Positions 30,104-39,635 of a stretch of DNA of 64,000 bases are shown here, in pieces; positions within the stretch are counted from its first letter, which is position 1, and every line of letters begins with the position of its first letter. Source of the stretch: Rhodopseudomonas sp. (GTDB lineage: Bacteria; Pseudomonadota; Alphaproteobacteria; Rhizobiales; Xanthobacteraceae); assembly GCF_013377015.1 (NCBI RefSeq), contig NZ_JACABA010000002.1, positions 549,342 to 613,341 of the forward strand, read 5' to 3'. The translations under genes were made by a program, and so were the position numbers. Under the pieces are notes generated by a model that had not been told where the DNA came from, ran no database searches, and saw only the letters and a list, made by a program, of their open reading frames with translations.

Positions 30104-30757
30104 TCAGCTCTTGGCGGCAGGCGGCAGCAATGCTTGCAGGACGTCGCCGCGGCTGCGCAGGCTGGACGGCGTCTCTGCGTCAGTATTGATCAATTCGAGC
30201 CACTTCCGCGTCGCCGCGACGTCATTGGAACGCCACGCCGACAGCGCCAGCAATTCGCGCGCGCTGTGGCGATAGGTACCGGTCGGTGCGGTGGCGGGCT
30301 CGAGCCGCTGCAGCATGTCGGTGTAGCTGGTGGTTTCCATCAGCAGGCTGGCGGCGCGGATCACCGCCAGATCGCGATCCGGGACAGGAACGCTGCGGTC
30401 GGCCGCGACCTCGTCATAGAGCTTCACCGCCGCGTTCGGATCGCGAACCGCAATCTCGGCCGCCTGACGCAGCCGCGCCAGGGTGCGATATCCCGACGGC
30501 GCTGTGGTCGCCAGCTTGGCGAATGCCGCTTCGGCCTCGGCGTGCTTGTTCTGCTCGGCCAGATCGGCGGCGGCGGAGAACGCCGCGCCCGCCTCGGCCG
30601 CCTTCTTGGCCTCAAGATATTGATAGCCGCGCCAGCCGCCGACCGAAGCGACGATCAGAATCGCACCAGCGATGATGAAAATCGAATAGCGGTCCCACAG
30701 CTTCTTGAGCTGGTCGCGACGCAGGTCTTCATCGACTTCATTAAATAATTCAGACAC
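30104..30757 (-). CDS. YfgM-like tetratricopeptide membrane protein
   Basis: Single-pass inner-membrane protein with a periplasmic helical repeat domain, related to the SecYEG/PpiD-associated YfgM family (DUF2133-type). The cytoplasmic N-terminus DEDLRRDQLKKLWDRYS is followed by a membrane segment (FIIAGAILIVASVGGW, about residues 27-43) and TPR-like helices (YLEAKKAAEAGAAFSAAADLAEQ). At 217 aa it matches the family length. It is cotranscribed with the lipoprotein and der, the same order as yfgM-bamB-der in E. coli. Confidence 0.88.
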   Translation of the reverse strand: MSELFNEVDEDLRRDQLKKLWDRYSIFIIAGAILIVASVGGWRGYQYLEAKKAAEAGAAFSAAADLAEQNKHAEAEAAFAKLATTAPSGYRTLARLRQAAEIAVRDPNAAVKLYDEVAADRSVPVPDRDLAVIRAASLLMETTSYTDMLQRLEPATAPTGTYRHSARELLALSAWRSNDVAATRKWLELINTDAETPSSLRSRGDVLQALLPPAAKS

Positions 30758-30919
30758 TTAGGATTTTCCCGTCCCGAAGTAGCGGCGCCTCGCAGCGAGT
30801 CCGCACCGTCCTGCCCCGCGCATGCCGGCGGCGATACCCTAGCGATATGGCGACGGCAAGGCAAAGCAAGCCCGATCAAAGCGTTAACTACGACAACCTC
30901 GTCTGTTGCTGGCAGCGTC

Positions 30920-31744
30920 TCAGCCCTTCGGCTTCATGCCGTAGACATGCTCCGGCCCGGGAAAGGCGCGCGAGCGCACCTCGTCGGCATAGTCCTTGAT
31001 CGCGGCCTCGATGCCGGGGCCGAGATTACCGTAGCGCTTGACGAATTTTGGCGCGCGCGGCGACAGGCCGAGCATGTCTTCCAGCACCAGCACCTGGCCG
31101 TCGCAGGCGGCGCTGGCGCCGATCCCTATGGTCGGGATCGCGATCTGTTCGGTGATCTTGCGACCGAGCGGTTCGGCCACCGCCTCGATCACCACCGAGA
31201 ACGCTCCGGCCTCGCTGACGGCGCGGGCGTCGGCCTCGATCGGCTCCCAGCTGCCCTCCTCGCGGCCCTGGGCGCGGAACGAGCCCAGCGTGTTGATCGA
31301 TTGCGGCGTCAGCCCGATATGGCCCATCACCGGCACGCCGCGCTCGGACAGGAAGCGGATGGTCTCGGCCATCTTGACGCCGCCCTCCAGCTTCACCGCG
31401 CCGCACAGGCTTTCCTTCATGATCCGCACCGCGGAATGGAACGCCTGCTCCTTCGACGCCTCATAGGAGCCGAACGGCATGTCGACCACCACCAGCGCCT
31501 GCTCGGAGCCGCGCATCACCGCGCGGCCCTGCAGGATCATCATATCGAGGGTCACCGGCACCGTGGTCTCGAAGCCGTGCATCACATTGCCGAGCGAGTC
31601 GCCGACCAGGATGACGTCGCAATAGCGATCGACCAGCGACGCGGTGTGGGCGTGATACGAGGTCAGCATCACGATCGGATCGCCGCCCTTGCGCGCGCGG
31701 ATATCCGGCGCGGTTTTGCGCCTGATGGCGGATTGCACCGACAT
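30920..31744 (-). CDS. panB: 3-methyl-2-oxobutanoate hydroxymethyltransferase
   Basis: Transfers a hydroxymethyl group from methylene-THF to 2-oxoisovalerate, the first step of pantothenate synthesis. The 274-aa protein carries the PanB blocks [31 protein letters not shown] and [10 protein letters not shown], with the metal-binding Asp and Glu residues. The ATG at 31744 ([10 protein letters not shown]) is chosen; the track ORF runs 86 codons further with no similarity. panC is not adjacent. Confidence 0.96.
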   Translation of the reverse strand: MSVQSAIRRKTAPDIRARKGGDPIVMLTSYHAHTASLVDRYCDVILVGDSLGNVMHGFETTVPVTLDMMILQGRAVMRGSEQALVVVDMPFGSYEASKEQAFHSAVRIMKESLCGAVKLEGGVKMAETIRFLSERGVPVMGHIGLTPQSINTLGSFRAQGREEGSWEPIEADARAVSEAGAFSVVIEAVAEPLGRKITEQIAIPTIGIGASAACDGQVLVLEDMLGLSPRAPKFVKRYGNLGPGIEAAIKDYADEVRSRAFPGPEHVYGMKPKG

Positions 31745-31761
31745 GTTATTATTCCTTGGAC

Positions 31762-32340
31762 TCAGAAGACCGAGACGCCGATCACCATTGGGTGGAAAAC
31801 GAAGGCCAGCGCGAGATACACCACGACTCCGATCGCGATCGCGATCAGGTCGTTCTTCGGACCGCCCACCGGGATCGGCGGGCCGCCGAGATCGCTGCGG
31901 TGCTTCAGCGAGATCCGGTCGAACACCGCCCAGCCCAGAAACGCGCCGAACAGGATGATCGAACCGAGATCGCCATTGGCCAGCAGATGCGCCGCCGCCC
32001 ACAGCTTCACCGCGGTGATCATCGGATGTTTCACGACGGTGTAGATGCGGCCACGGCTATAGGCCGCCACCAGCAGGATCACCGCCGGCAGCATCAAGGC
32101 CGCGGTGACGTGCTTGGTCCATTTCGGCGGATGCCAGAGGTCGATCATGCCGCCGGCGCGATACTCGCCGAAGCCGTAGGCGATCAGCACGATCCCGCCG
32201 AGCGCCAGCACCGCATAGCCGATCTTGTAGACCGCCTCGCCGCCGATCCCGATCAGCCGGGCGCGTAGGTCGCGCTGCGTGGTCACGATATGGGTGCCCA
32301 TGAACAGCACCAGACCGAGGATCATCACCACAAGTCCCAT
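31762..32340 (-). CDS. NnrU family membrane protein
   Basis: 192-aa member of the NnrU family, named for a gene found near denitrification loci. Four or five membrane segments are visible ([74 protein letters not shown]), with the conserved [22 protein letters not shown] block. The ATG at 32340 is used. It ends 17 bases before panB and is probably cotranscribed with it. Function is not established, and no nitrogen-oxide genes are nearby. Confidence 0.88.
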   Translation of the reverse strand: MGLVVMILGLVLFMGTHIVTTQRDLRARLIGIGGEAVYKIGYAVLALGGIVLIAYGFGEYRAGGMIDLWHPPKWTKHVTAALMLPAVILLVAAYSRGRIYTVVKHPMITAVKLWAAAHLLANGDLGSIILFGAFLGWAVFDRISLKHRSDLGGPPIPVGGPKNDLIAIAIGVVVYLALAFVFHPMVIGVSVF

Positions 32341-32483
32341 CACGCTACTCCCTGTTTATGGTCGCACGTCGCGGTTTCCGCGCCGGTGGATTCCACTTAT
32401 GGTCCGCGCCGTCGCGCGCGCCATGGGCTCAGCGGCCGGAGCGCGGAACGGTTCCGGGTATCATTCTTTATGGGACGGACGCA

Positions 32484-33497
32484 ATGCTGAGGGGATCTGC
32501 CGGACCGACGGTGTCGCGCGCCATCTTGCTGCAAACCATGGCGCTGGCGGCACTGCTTTGGCTACCGGGCGCCGCGGACGCGCTGGCGCAAGCCGCATAC
32601 TGGCCGCCGAAACTGGTGCGGATCGTGGTGCCGTTCGGGCCGGGCTCGACGCCGGACCTGGTCGGCCGGATTGTTGCCGACAGTCTGCAGGCGCATCATC
32701 CGGGTTCCAGCTTCGTCGTCGAGAACAAGCCCGGCGCCTCCGGCAATATCGGCACCGACGCGGTTGCCAAGGCGGCGGGAGACGGCGCCACGCTCGGCAT
32801 CTCGCTCGGCGGGCCGCTGGCGATCAACACGCTGTTGTTCGCCAGGCTGCCCTACGATCCGGAACGAGACATCGCGCCGGTGACGCTGCTCACCCAATTG
32901 CCGAGCGTGCTGGCGGTGCCGGCGAGCCTCGGCGTCGGCAGCGTCGCGGAGTTCGTGGCGCGGCTGAAGAGCGACAAGACCGGCCTCGCCTATGCGTCGA
33001 TCGGCGCCGGCTCGCTGTCGCAGCTGTGCATGGAGGCGATCGCGCAGCACGCCGGCGCCGGCATGGTGCACATCCCCTATGCGGGCTCGCCCAATGCGGT
33101 GACTGCGCTGATCCGCGGCGACGTCCAGGCGGCGTGCCTGCCGGCGATCGCGGTGACGCCGCATCTGGCGTCAGGCGCGGTCAAGATCCTCGCGGTCTCG
33201 ACCGCCGCGCGATCGCCGTTCCTGCCCGAGGTACCGACGCTGAAGGAAAGCGGCATCGACGTGCAGTCGGATGCCTGGAATGCGCTGATCGCGCCGGGCG
33301 CAACGCCTTCGGCGCTGGTCGATGTGATCAATGCGGACGTCCGGCAATCGCTCGGCGAAGCGGCGGTGATCGCCAAGCTGAAGGCCCAGCTGATCGCGCC
33401 CGCGCCCTCCACGCCGCAACAATTGCGGGACCGGATGGCCGCCGAGAAGCTGTTGTGGGCCGACGTGATCCGCGCCGCCAAGATCCGGATCGAGTGA
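32484..33497 (+). CDS. Tripartite tricarboxylate transporter-type (Bug/TctC) binding protein
   Basis: Periplasmic receptor of the Bug/TctC family. The 337-aa protein has a signal peptide ending near ADALAQA and the family blocks VRIVVPFGPGSTPDLVGRI, VVENKPGASGNIGTDAVAKA and VPTLKESGIDV. No TctA/TctB membrane genes are adjacent; many such receptors are orphans. The ATG at 32484 places the signal peptide at the N-terminus. It is divergent from the nnrU-panB pair. Confidence 0.9.
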   Translation: MLRGSAGPTVSRAILLQTMALAALLWLPGAADALAQAAYWPPKLVRIVVPFGPGSTPDLVGRIVADSLQAHHPGSSFVVENKPGASGNIGTDAVAKAAGDGATLGISLGGPLAINTLLFARLPYDPERDIAPVTLLTQLPSVLAVPASLGVGSVAEFVARLKSDKTGLAYASIGAGSLSQLCMEAIAQHAGAGMVHIPYAGSPNAVTALIRGDVQAACLPAIAVTPHLASGAVKILAVSTAARSPFLPEVPTLKESGIDVQSDAWNALIAPGATPSALVDVINADVRQSLGEAAVIAKLKAQLIAPAPSTPQQLRDRMAAEKLLWADVIRAAKIRIE

Positions 33498-33520
33498 GCC
33501 GCGACTGCGCCGGAAACAGA

Positions 33521-33548
33521 AACGGCGGCGAGCAATCCCGCCGCCGTT
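33521..33548 (-). terminator. Hairpin terminating the Cache-like gene
   Basis: A 10-bp stem (aacggcggcg / cgccgccgtt) with an 8-base loop lies between two convergent genes. On the minus strand it is followed by a T-rich TCTGTTT, so it best fits termination of the gene ending at 33574. Confidence 0.65.
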
Positions 33549-33573
33549 GGTCCGACAAATCGAAGGTTAGGAA

Positions 33574-34020
33574 TTACTTGTAGTAGCCGACGGCGCAGGT
33601 CTGGTCGCCGATTTTGGTCACGAAGGTGACCTTCTGCACCGGATCGGTCTGGCCGGGGCGCGGCCACATGTAGCTGACTTCCTTGACCTCGCCTTCCTTG
33701 GCGGTGGAATAGATCTCCTCGCCCAGCGCCTTGCCGGTCTTGTCCTTGAGTTCCTTCAGGCTCTTGCCGACCAAGGTCGGGTGCGCGGTGAAGTTGCCGT
33801 CAGCGCCGCCGCAGAACGGGTAAAGATCGCGATCCTTGAAGCCGCCCTCGCCCTTGTTGAACTGGGCAAGTGCTGCGGCCTTGTCGGCCTTGACGGCGGC
33901 GGCGGCCTTGTTGAGCATGGCCTTGGCTTCGTCGGCGGTGCCGAACTCAGCGGCCAGCGCCCCGGACGCGGCGAGCGCGCCCACGGTGGCGACGATGCTG
34001 AAGATTGATTTCAGTTTCAT
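33574..34020 (-). CDS. Secreted single-Cache-like domain protein
   Basis: Periplasmic 148-aa protein with a signal peptide (IVATVGALAASGALAA). The mature part looks like a stand-alone small Cache domain: a long helix (TADEAKAMLNKAAAAVKADKAAALAQFN), then FKDRDLYPFCGGADGNFTAHPTLVGK and SYMWPRPGQTDPVQKVTFVTKIG. Such domains bind small ligands and in other proteins are fused to chemoreceptors or kinases; here there is no signalling domain. The ATG at 34020 has a strong AGGAGG site. Ligand and partner unknown. Confidence 0.82.
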   Translation of the reverse strand: MKLKSIFSIVATVGALAASGALAAEFGTADEAKAMLNKAAAAVKADKAAALAQFNKGEGGFKDRDLYPFCGGADGNFTAHPTLVGKSLKELKDKTGKALGEEIYSTAKEGEVKEVSYMWPRPGQTDPVQKVTFVTKIGDQTCAVGYYK

Positions 34021-34170
34021 GGCATTCCTCCTGAAAGCTCCCTTGCTGGAGCGTGCCGGAAGAATAACTTCGGTGCGGCGTCGTGGTCTGCGCAACTTAC
34101 GACTAATTCAACATACGCCGATACCGCGCGCGTGCGACAGCACGCCGCGCCTGGCGTCGGATCGCGTCGA

Positions 34171-34437
34171 TCAGTGCGACGTCATCCAGGCGCGGGCTTC
34201 GCGCTGCGCCTTGGCGATCTCTTCCGCCGACATCAGCTCGGCGATTTCGCGGCGCAGCTGGATCGCATCGACCCGGCCCTTCAGCGCCGCGAGATTGAAC
34301 CATTTGTGCGCCGCCACCAGATCGACCGGCGCCGAGCGTCCGGATGCGAACAGCATCCCGAGGTCGAACAGCAGGTCCGGATTGGCGCCGGCTTCCACCG
34401 GGGTCGCGGTTTCAAGATCGAAATTGCCCTGAAGCAT
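34171..34437 (-). CDS. Small Sel1-repeat-like protein
   Basis: 88-aa soluble protein with one TPR/Sel1-like repeat pair (LLFDLGMLFASGRSAPVDLVAAHKWFNLAALKG, abbreviated by inspection). The ATG at 34437 (MLQGNFDLETATPVE) has a GGAGAG site 8 bases upstream, which overlaps the alternative start at 34449. Sel1-like proteins mediate protein contacts; role here unknown. It stands alone, upstream of the Cache-like gene on the same strand. Confidence 0.72.
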   Translation of the reverse strand: MLQGNFDLETATPVEAGANPDLLFDLGMLFASGRSAPVDLVAAHKWFNLAALKGRVDAIQLRREIAELMSAEEIAKAQREARAWMTSH

Positions 34438-35078
34438 CTTGCTCTCCATCTTTGGCCGGCTCGAACCCGAGGCGGCTCCTGTCCAATCGTTCAACACATC
34501 CCACCGCCGTGATCCGGCGTGTTGGGATGATCATGTCGATCAAATTTGAAGAGCAGTTTAAGTATCGCGATGAAGAGAATCTGAACAAGGCAACCCGGCG
34601 GCTCGCCCCCGATCGCAAAAACCACTGTGCCGCAGCGATTTACATCGGGTCGCCAGACTTGGTTTACCCTCGGTTTTCGCGAAACGATAACCATCGCACC
34701 AACGCGCCGGTGCCTGATGCCACCGGGCTTTGGGTCGGACAGCGATGGGAGGGGATGCGGCCCGGCGACTGGGCGCGGGGCAAAAAAACGAGGGCGTCGG
34801 CGAACACGTCAGGATCAAATCTCACGCCGCGGTGACCGCCGGTGAAACTGCGGACCCAAGATCCGCACCGTACGAAGAAAAACCGTTTCTTCTGCCGGAC
34901 CGCTTCCAACCAGAGCGAACCCTGTCGAACTTACGATCCGGCCGTTTGACCTGATGTCTCGCCGACACCCTCTTTCGTCGACCAGAGCCTCCGCTGAAAT
35001 CCGCTTCGTGAAGCGGACGGTGCTGGTGGCTCTTGTGACGTCGCCGGCATCGACCTGCCGGCAATCTCGTTGTCGAAG
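34438..35078. other. 640-base region without a convincing gene
   Basis: The best frame is a plus-strand run from about 34531 (MSIKFEEQFKYRDEENLNK), whose first 20 residues look protein-like but whose remainder reads as random sequence, so I do not call it. A perfect 8-bp dyad with a 2-base centre (tccgcttc-gt-gaagcgga, 35000-35017) lies about 60 bases beyond the stop of the lysine-rich peptide gene and could be its terminator, though no T run follows. The region probably also contains the promoter of the Sel1-like gene. Confidence 0.4.
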
Positions 35079-35174
35079 TTACTTCTTCTTCTTGGCGACC
35101 TTCTTCGTCTTCTTCGCGGTCTTCTTCACCGCGCTCTTCGTCGCCTTCTTTGCCTTCTTAGCTTTCTTGGCCAT
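35079..35174 (-). CDS. 31-residue lysine-rich (histone H1-like) peptide
   Basis: MAKKAKKAKKATKSAVKKTAKKTKKVAKKKK: nearly every second residue is Lys, with Ala/Thr between. This resembles the C-terminal tail of histone H1-like bacterial proteins and should bind nucleic acid by charge. The ATG at 35174 has an optimal AGGAGGG site 5 bases upstream, much better than the longer track ORF start. The composition is simple, so homology cannot be inferred from it, but the ribosome site and short clean frame support translation. Confidence 0.7.
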   Translation of the reverse strand: MAKKAKKAKKATKSAVKKTAKKTKKVAKKKK

Positions 35175-35723
35175 GTTGCCCTCCTGAATAAAGTGAGATG
35201 GCTTAATCGCTGCGTGCACTCGGGAATCGAAATGCACTACATTCCGAATACACCAACACATTAGAAAAAACAGTGTCCCGCTTAAGGAAGTGTTGATGAC
35301 GCAATGTCACCGCGCGTACCGCACGTTCGAACCGAACACACCAACGCATCGACGGCGCGATGCAGATTGTGCGTGAAAACACTACGTCGACGATTGTCAA
35401 GATTGCAGAAAGTGCTTGAACCGCAGGTATTTTCGTAATTCACGATGCAAGAGAAGCGCGCGCATCGCGGCCATCCGCGACTCATCGCGCGGAGCCGAAA
35501 ACCTCGTTCGCGGACTCTGAGTCGCGATTTTTGGCAATGAAAAAATTTTCGTGCTTGCGGTCTCGACGTCTCATCAAGGCTCGCCAAGCCGGGTTTTTTC
35601 GACGAATCGAATTCGCTGATTCGCGATCGGTTCAGCGTCCGCAGGACGACGTCGGAGCGCCGACGCGGTGTCGTCGCGACCTTGCGGTCACGCGCAGACG
35701 GCGACGCTGCCCTCGCCGCGAAC
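35175..35723. other. 550-base region without a convincing gene
   Basis: Lower in GC than the surroundings, with poly-A/T runs (ttagaaaaaacagtg, gaaaaaattttcg). It contains the leader and probably the promoter of the lysine-rich peptide on the minus strand. Frames in this stretch are short and Arg/Ser-rich, like antisense shadows. No RNA gene or repeat was recognised. Confidence 0.4.
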
Positions 35724-36077
35724 TCAGTCGGGCGCCGGAATGGGTCCTGCCGGATCGAACAGAACGACCACCGCGAAGGCGATCAACGCGGCGCCGAGCA
35801 GCGTGCCGAGCAGCCACAGCGCCGATCGGCCGCGACGTCGCCAGCGCGACGCCGCGGCGGTTTGCTGCGTCAGAACATCGATCGGGTAAACCACGCAGGT
35901 GCCGAGGTTGCCGAGCGCGGCGAGCGAGATCAGGCCCGGCCAGTGTCGCGCGATGTAACCGGGATGGCCGCCAAGCTAGGCGGCGGGCAACGCCGCCAGT
36001 AGCAAGACGAGGTTGAAGCCAATGCGCCGCGGTTCCCAAGAGCGAACCGCCTCCCGCAGCGCGGGAGGCACCGCCAT
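35724..36077 (-). pseudogene. Small membrane protein coupled to gatB, interrupted by an in-frame amber codon
   Basis: The frame begins at an ATG that shares its A with the gatB stop (TGATG), indicating translational coupling. It reads [33 protein letters not shown], meets TAG at 35976-35978 (codon 34), and then continues in the same frame for 83 codons with good protein character: LGGHPGYIARHWPGLISLAAL..., a membrane segment ALWLLGTLLGAALIAFAVVVLF and the end DPAGPIPAPD. A Trp codon (TGG) changed to TAG would restore a 117-aa membrane protein. Family not recognised. Either a recent point-mutation pseudogene or a sequence error. Confidence 0.72.
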
Positions 36078-37561
36078 CACAGCCCGAGCTTGCTCTTCAG
36101 GATGTCGTTGACCGCTTGCGGGTTGGCCTTGCCGCCGGACGACTTCATTACCTGGCCGACGAACCAGCCGATCATTGCCGGCTTGTCGCGCACCTGGGCC
36201 GCCTTGTCCGGATTGACCGCGATGATGTCGTCGACCACCTTCTCGATCGCGCCGAGGTCGGTGACCTGCTTCATGCCGCGCGTCTCGACCAGTGCGCGGG
36301 GATCGCCGCCTTCCTGCCAGACGATCTCGAACAGGTCCTTGGCGATCTTGCCGGAGATCGTGGCGTCGCCGATTAGGTCGACGATCGCGGCAAGCTGCGC
36401 GGCGGAGACCGGCGAGGCGGCGATGCCATGGCCGTCCTTGTTGAGCCGGCCAAACAACTCGTTGATCACCCAGTTGGCGGCAAGCTTGCCGTCGCGGGCG
36501 GCGTTGGCGAGCTTGCCGAGCACCGCTTCGTAGAAGTCCGCGCTCTCGCGCTCGCTGACCAGCACGCCGGCGTCGTCGGGCGACAGCGCGAAGTCGCGGA
36601 TGAACCGCGCCTTCTTGGCGTCCGGCAGTTCCGGCAGTTCGGCCTTGAGCGCGTCGACATAGGCTTGCGAGAATTCCAGCGGCAGCAGGTCGGGATCGGG
36701 GAAATAGCGGTAGTCGTGCGCCTCTTCCTTGGAGCGCATCGAGCGGGTCTCGCCCTTCACGGCGTCGAACAGCCGGGTTTCCTGGTCGATTGGACCGCCG
36801 TCTTCCAGAATGCCGATCTGGCGCCGCGCTTCGTATTCGATCGCCTGGCCGATGAAGCGGATCGAATTGACGTTCTTGATCTCGCAGCGGGTGCCGAGCG
36901 GCCCGCCGGGCTTGCGCACCGAGACGTTGACGTCGGCGCGCAGGCTGCCCTTCTCCATGTCGCCGTCGCAGGTGCCGAGATAGCGCAGGATGCTGCGCAG
37001 CTTGGCGACATAGGCCTTGGCCTGTTCGGAGGTGCGCATGTCCGGCTTGGAGACGATCTCCATCAGGGCGACGCCGGAGCGGTTGAGGTCGACGAACGAC
37101 ATCGTGGCGTGCTGGTCGTGCAGCAACTTGCCGGCGTCCTGCTCCAGATGCAGCCGTTCGATCCCGACCGTGATGCTGTCGCCGCTGTCCAGATCGACGA
37201 TCACCTCGCCCTCGCCCACGATCGGCGACTTGTACTGGCTGATCTGGTAGCCCTGCGGCAGGTCCGGATAGAAATAATTCTTGCGGTCGAACACCGAGCG
37301 CAGATTGATCTGCGCCTTGAGGCCGAGCCCGGTGCGCACCGCCTGGCGGATGCAGGCCTCGTTGATCACCGGCAGCATGCCGGGCATCGCCGCGTCGACC
37401 AGCGAGACATGCGAGTTCGGCTCGCCGCCGAATTCCGTCGAGGCGCCGGAGAACAGCTTCGAGTTCGAGGTGACCTGGGCGTGGACTTCCAGCCCGATCA
37501 CGATTTCCCAGTCGCCGGTGGCGCCCTTGATCAGCTGTGATGGTTTGACGGTTGCGTTCAT
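36077..37561 (-). CDS. gatB: Asp-tRNA(Asn)/Glu-tRNA(Gln) amidotransferase subunit B
   Basis: Subunit of GatCAB that recognises and phosphorylates mischarged Glu-tRNA(Gln) or Asp-tRNA(Asn). The 494-aa protein has the signature [37 protein letters not shown] and [18 protein letters not shown] blocks and the C-terminal tRNA-binding tail domain (ILKSKLGL end). It is separated from gatA by an antiparallel coiled-coil gene and the histidine kinase, so gatB is not in one operon with gatA and gatC here. Confidence 0.97.
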   Translation of the reverse strand: MNATVKPSQLIKGATGDWEIVIGLEVHAQVTSNSKLFSGASTEFGGEPNSHVSLVDAAMPGMLPVINEACIRQAVRTGLGLKAQINLRSVFDRKNYFYPDLPQGYQISQYKSPIVGEGEVIVDLDSGDSITVGIERLHLEQDAGKLLHDQHATMSFVDLNRSGVALMEIVSKPDMRTSEQAKAYVAKLRSILRYLGTCDGDMEKGSLRADVNVSVRKPGGPLGTRCEIKNVNSIRFIGQAIEYEARRQIGILEDGGPIDQETRLFDAVKGETRSMRSKEEAHDYRYFPDPDLLPLEFSQAYVDALKAELPELPDAKKARFIRDFALSPDDAGVLVSERESADFYEAVLGKLANAARDGKLAANWVINELFGRLNKDGHGIAASPVSAAQLAAIVDLIGDATISGKIAKDLFEIVWQEGGDPRALVETRGMKQVTDLGAIEKVVDDIIAVNPDKAAQVRDKPAMIGWFVGQVMKSSGGKANPQAVNDILKSKLGL

Positions 37562-37775
37562 GTGCGGCTTTTACTCCGCCGGCGGGTCCGAGAAAACCCC
37601 GATGTTCCAGGTAACCTGACGGTAATGCAAGGCAGGCCGGTCCGCATGGCGCGGCGAAACCCCCGCGGGACCGGCCTATGTCACAGCCCGGTCTCGTTTC
37701 GGGCGCTTGATATGCCTCAACGAGGCAATCCCGGACCGCACCAAGATATTCCCCGGGGCAGGCAAGGAGATGGAC

Positions 37776-38375
37776 ATGACGAACGAAGGTTATTCGCACC
37801 AATTCTCGAGCTGGGCAAAAGAACGGATCGACGAGATCGAGGCGACGTTGGCATCGATCGAAACCCGCGCGGCCACGCTGCAGGACGAAGCCAAGCGGCA
37901 GGCCGAGCAAGCGATCGCGCAGATCAACGTGCAGCGCGATGCGTTCCTGGAAGCCGTCCGCAAGCAACAACACGAAGGCGAAGCCGCATGGACCGCCGCA
38001 AAGGCCGATCTGGCTCCGGCTTGGGCCAGTTTCGAGGCCACCGTGCAGGGGTATATGTCCGACGTCGTCCAGCAGGCCGAGCAGCAGACCGCAACTTTCA
38101 AGGCCCGCGCCGACGCCCAGCGCGAGGCCTGGCAGCAAGCGAGCGAGGCCCTGCTCGGCAAGACCGTTGCCTTCGCCGAAGCCAAGAAAAAGGACGTCGA
38201 GGCGGCGATGGTGCAGTTGAAAACCGAGGCGGAAGCCGCACGGTTGAGGCTGGAAGCGCAGCAGAAGGCTGGAGCGGATTCGTGGTCGGTGATGAAATCC
38301 GCGCTTGAAGAAAGCCGTTCTGCGTTCGACAGCGCTATCCAGAAGGCGCTCGATGCCTTCAAGAAGGCGTCATAG
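37776..38375 (+). CDS. Coiled-coil/helical hypothetical protein
   Basis: 199-aa protein, almost all helix by composition: rich in Ala, Gln, Glu, Lys with repeating spacing (SWAKERIDEIEATLASIE, DEAKRQAEQAIAQINVQRDAF). No signal peptide or membrane segment. The ATG at 37776 is chosen because an AAGGAG site sits 6 bases upstream; an in-frame ATG at 37770 overlaps that site. It lies between gatB (divergent) and the sensor kinase (convergent). It could be a cytoskeletal-like or apolipoprotein-like helical protein; function unknown. Confidence 0.78.
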   Translation: MTNEGYSHQFSSWAKERIDEIEATLASIETRAATLQDEAKRQAEQAIAQINVQRDAFLEAVRKQQHEGEAAWTAAKADLAPAWASFEATVQGYMSDVVQQAEQQTATFKARADAQREAWQQASEALLGKTVAFAEAKKKDVEAAMVQLKTEAEAARLRLEAQQKAGADSWSVMKSALEESRSAFDSAIQKALDAFKKAS

Positions 38376-38398
38376 CCTGATCAAAGGCGCCTGATGCA

Positions 38399-38425
38399 CG
38401 ACGCGCGCTCGCTGGGCGCGCGTCG
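38399..38425. terminator. GC-rich hairpin between convergent genes
   Basis: A perfect 10-bp stem (cgacgcgcgc / gcgcgcgtcg) with a 7-base loop, located 24 bases after the coiled-coil gene and 34 bases before the kinase stop. No T run follows on either strand, so termination is only likely. Confidence 0.45.
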
Positions 38426-38458
38426 GCTTCAAGCGCTGCTTGTTGATGAGTCTGTACC

Positions 38459-39556
38459 CTAGTTCGCCGCTGGCGGCTGTACCGCGTCGAACGCCAGCGT
38501 GAACCAGGTGCCCTGGCCGCGGATGGTCTCGGCCTTGAACGCGACGTTGCGGGCGTTTTCCTGCAGCGTCTGCAGAATCAGGGCGCCGAGCTTGCGCGGC
38601 GACGGCCATTCCTGCCCCTCGCCGAGGCCGACGCCGTCGTCCGACACGATCACGGTGACGCGGCCGCCGTCCAGCTTGCAGATCAGTTTCAGCCGGCCGC
38701 CGCTGCGGCCGACGAAGGCGTATTTCAACGCGTTGGTCAGCATCTCGTTGACCAGCAGCCCCGCCGGCATCGCGACATTGATCGACATCGGGCAATAGCC
38801 GACGTCGAGCTCGATCTCGATATCCGGCGTCGCATTGGCCTGCATCACCGCGGTGGCGACGTCGGACAGATACTGGCCGAGGTCGATATCGGCCAGCGCG
38901 TTCTCCGCCGACAGGATCCGGTACAGCACCGTCAGGGCATCGATCCGGCTCGCCAGCCGAGCCAGCGCGACCGTCTCGCCCTCGGCGGCCGAGCGCGCCT
39001 CCATCCGCACCAGCGCGGTGATCAGCTGCAGATTGTTCTTCACCCGGTGCTGCAGCTCGCGCATCAGCATGTCGCGATCGCGGATCTGGCTCTCGAATTG
39101 CTCGATCTGGGCGCGCTCGCGGCCGCCGACATCGACCAGCGCGGCGATCCGGAAATTCTCGATGCCGTCGTCGCTTTCGATCACCGAGGCATACGCCTGC
39201 ACGATCACCAGCCGGTCGACCGGCCCCGCGGGCCGGAACACGCCGACGAAATCCTCGCCGTCGCGGATCGCCGTGCCCAGCGTCTGGGTCTGGTCGTCCT
39301 CGTTCAGGAATCCGTCGAGGAAGCTCCAGCCCTGGCCTTCGACATCGGCCGCCGCCAGCGACATCAGGGTTTCGAACGCCTTGTTGGCGTAGACCACCCG
39401 TTGTTCCAGCCCGGAACCGCGCGACACCGCCACCGCGACAGGAACGTGATCCAGCAGATGCTTGTAGCGGTCGTTCTCGAGCGCCACGGCGAGCTTCGAC
39501 GATCCCAGAATCTGATCGACCTGTTGGGAGGACGGCGTTCCGTCGTCAGCGCTCAT
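38459..39556 (-). CDS. PAS sensor histidine kinase, HisKA_2/HWE-type
   Basis: Soluble 365-aa kinase without membrane segments. An N-terminal PAS domain (about residues 30-150, HLLDHVPVAVAVSR, VVYANKAFETLMSLAAADV) is followed by the HisKA_2 phospho-acceptor block MRELQHRVKNNLQLITALV and a HATPase domain with NEMLTNALKYAF and VSDDGVGLG. Kinases of this class often act in the general stress response or light signalling. No response regulator is adjacent. It follows gatA by 79 bases on the same strand. Confidence 0.93.
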   Translation of the reverse strand: MSADDGTPSSQQVDQILGSSKLAVALENDRYKHLLDHVPVAVAVSRGSGLEQRVVYANKAFETLMSLAAADVEGQGWSFLDGFLNEDDQTQTLGTAIRDGEDFVGVFRPAGPVDRLVIVQAYASVIESDDGIENFRIAALVDVGGRERAQIEQFESQIRDRDMLMRELQHRVKNNLQLITALVRMEARSAAEGETVALARLASRIDALTVLYRILSAENALADIDLGQYLSDVATAVMQANATPDIEIELDVGYCPMSINVAMPAGLLVNEMLTNALKYAFVGRSGGRLKLICKLDGGRVTVIVSDDGVGLGEGQEWPSPRKLGALILQTLQENARNVAFKAETIRGQGTWFTLAFDAVQPPAAN

Positions 39557-39635
39557 GGCGGCCCCTGCTCATGCGGAAATGATGGCGAAACGCGCGCCCG
39601 AACGCAACGAAAACAGGTACGCGGAAAAGCAAGAA

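Noticed and set aside
34519-34835. Possible small plus-strand gene (MSIKFEEQFKYRDEENL)
   Set aside because: Only the first 20 residues look protein-like; the rest has no pattern, no clear ribosome site and no known family.
35976-38138. A 720-codon minus-strand ORF covering gatB
   Set aside because: It is out of frame with gatB for most of its length, and only its last 34 codons coincide with the coupled membrane gene; composition is Arg-rich shadow sequence.
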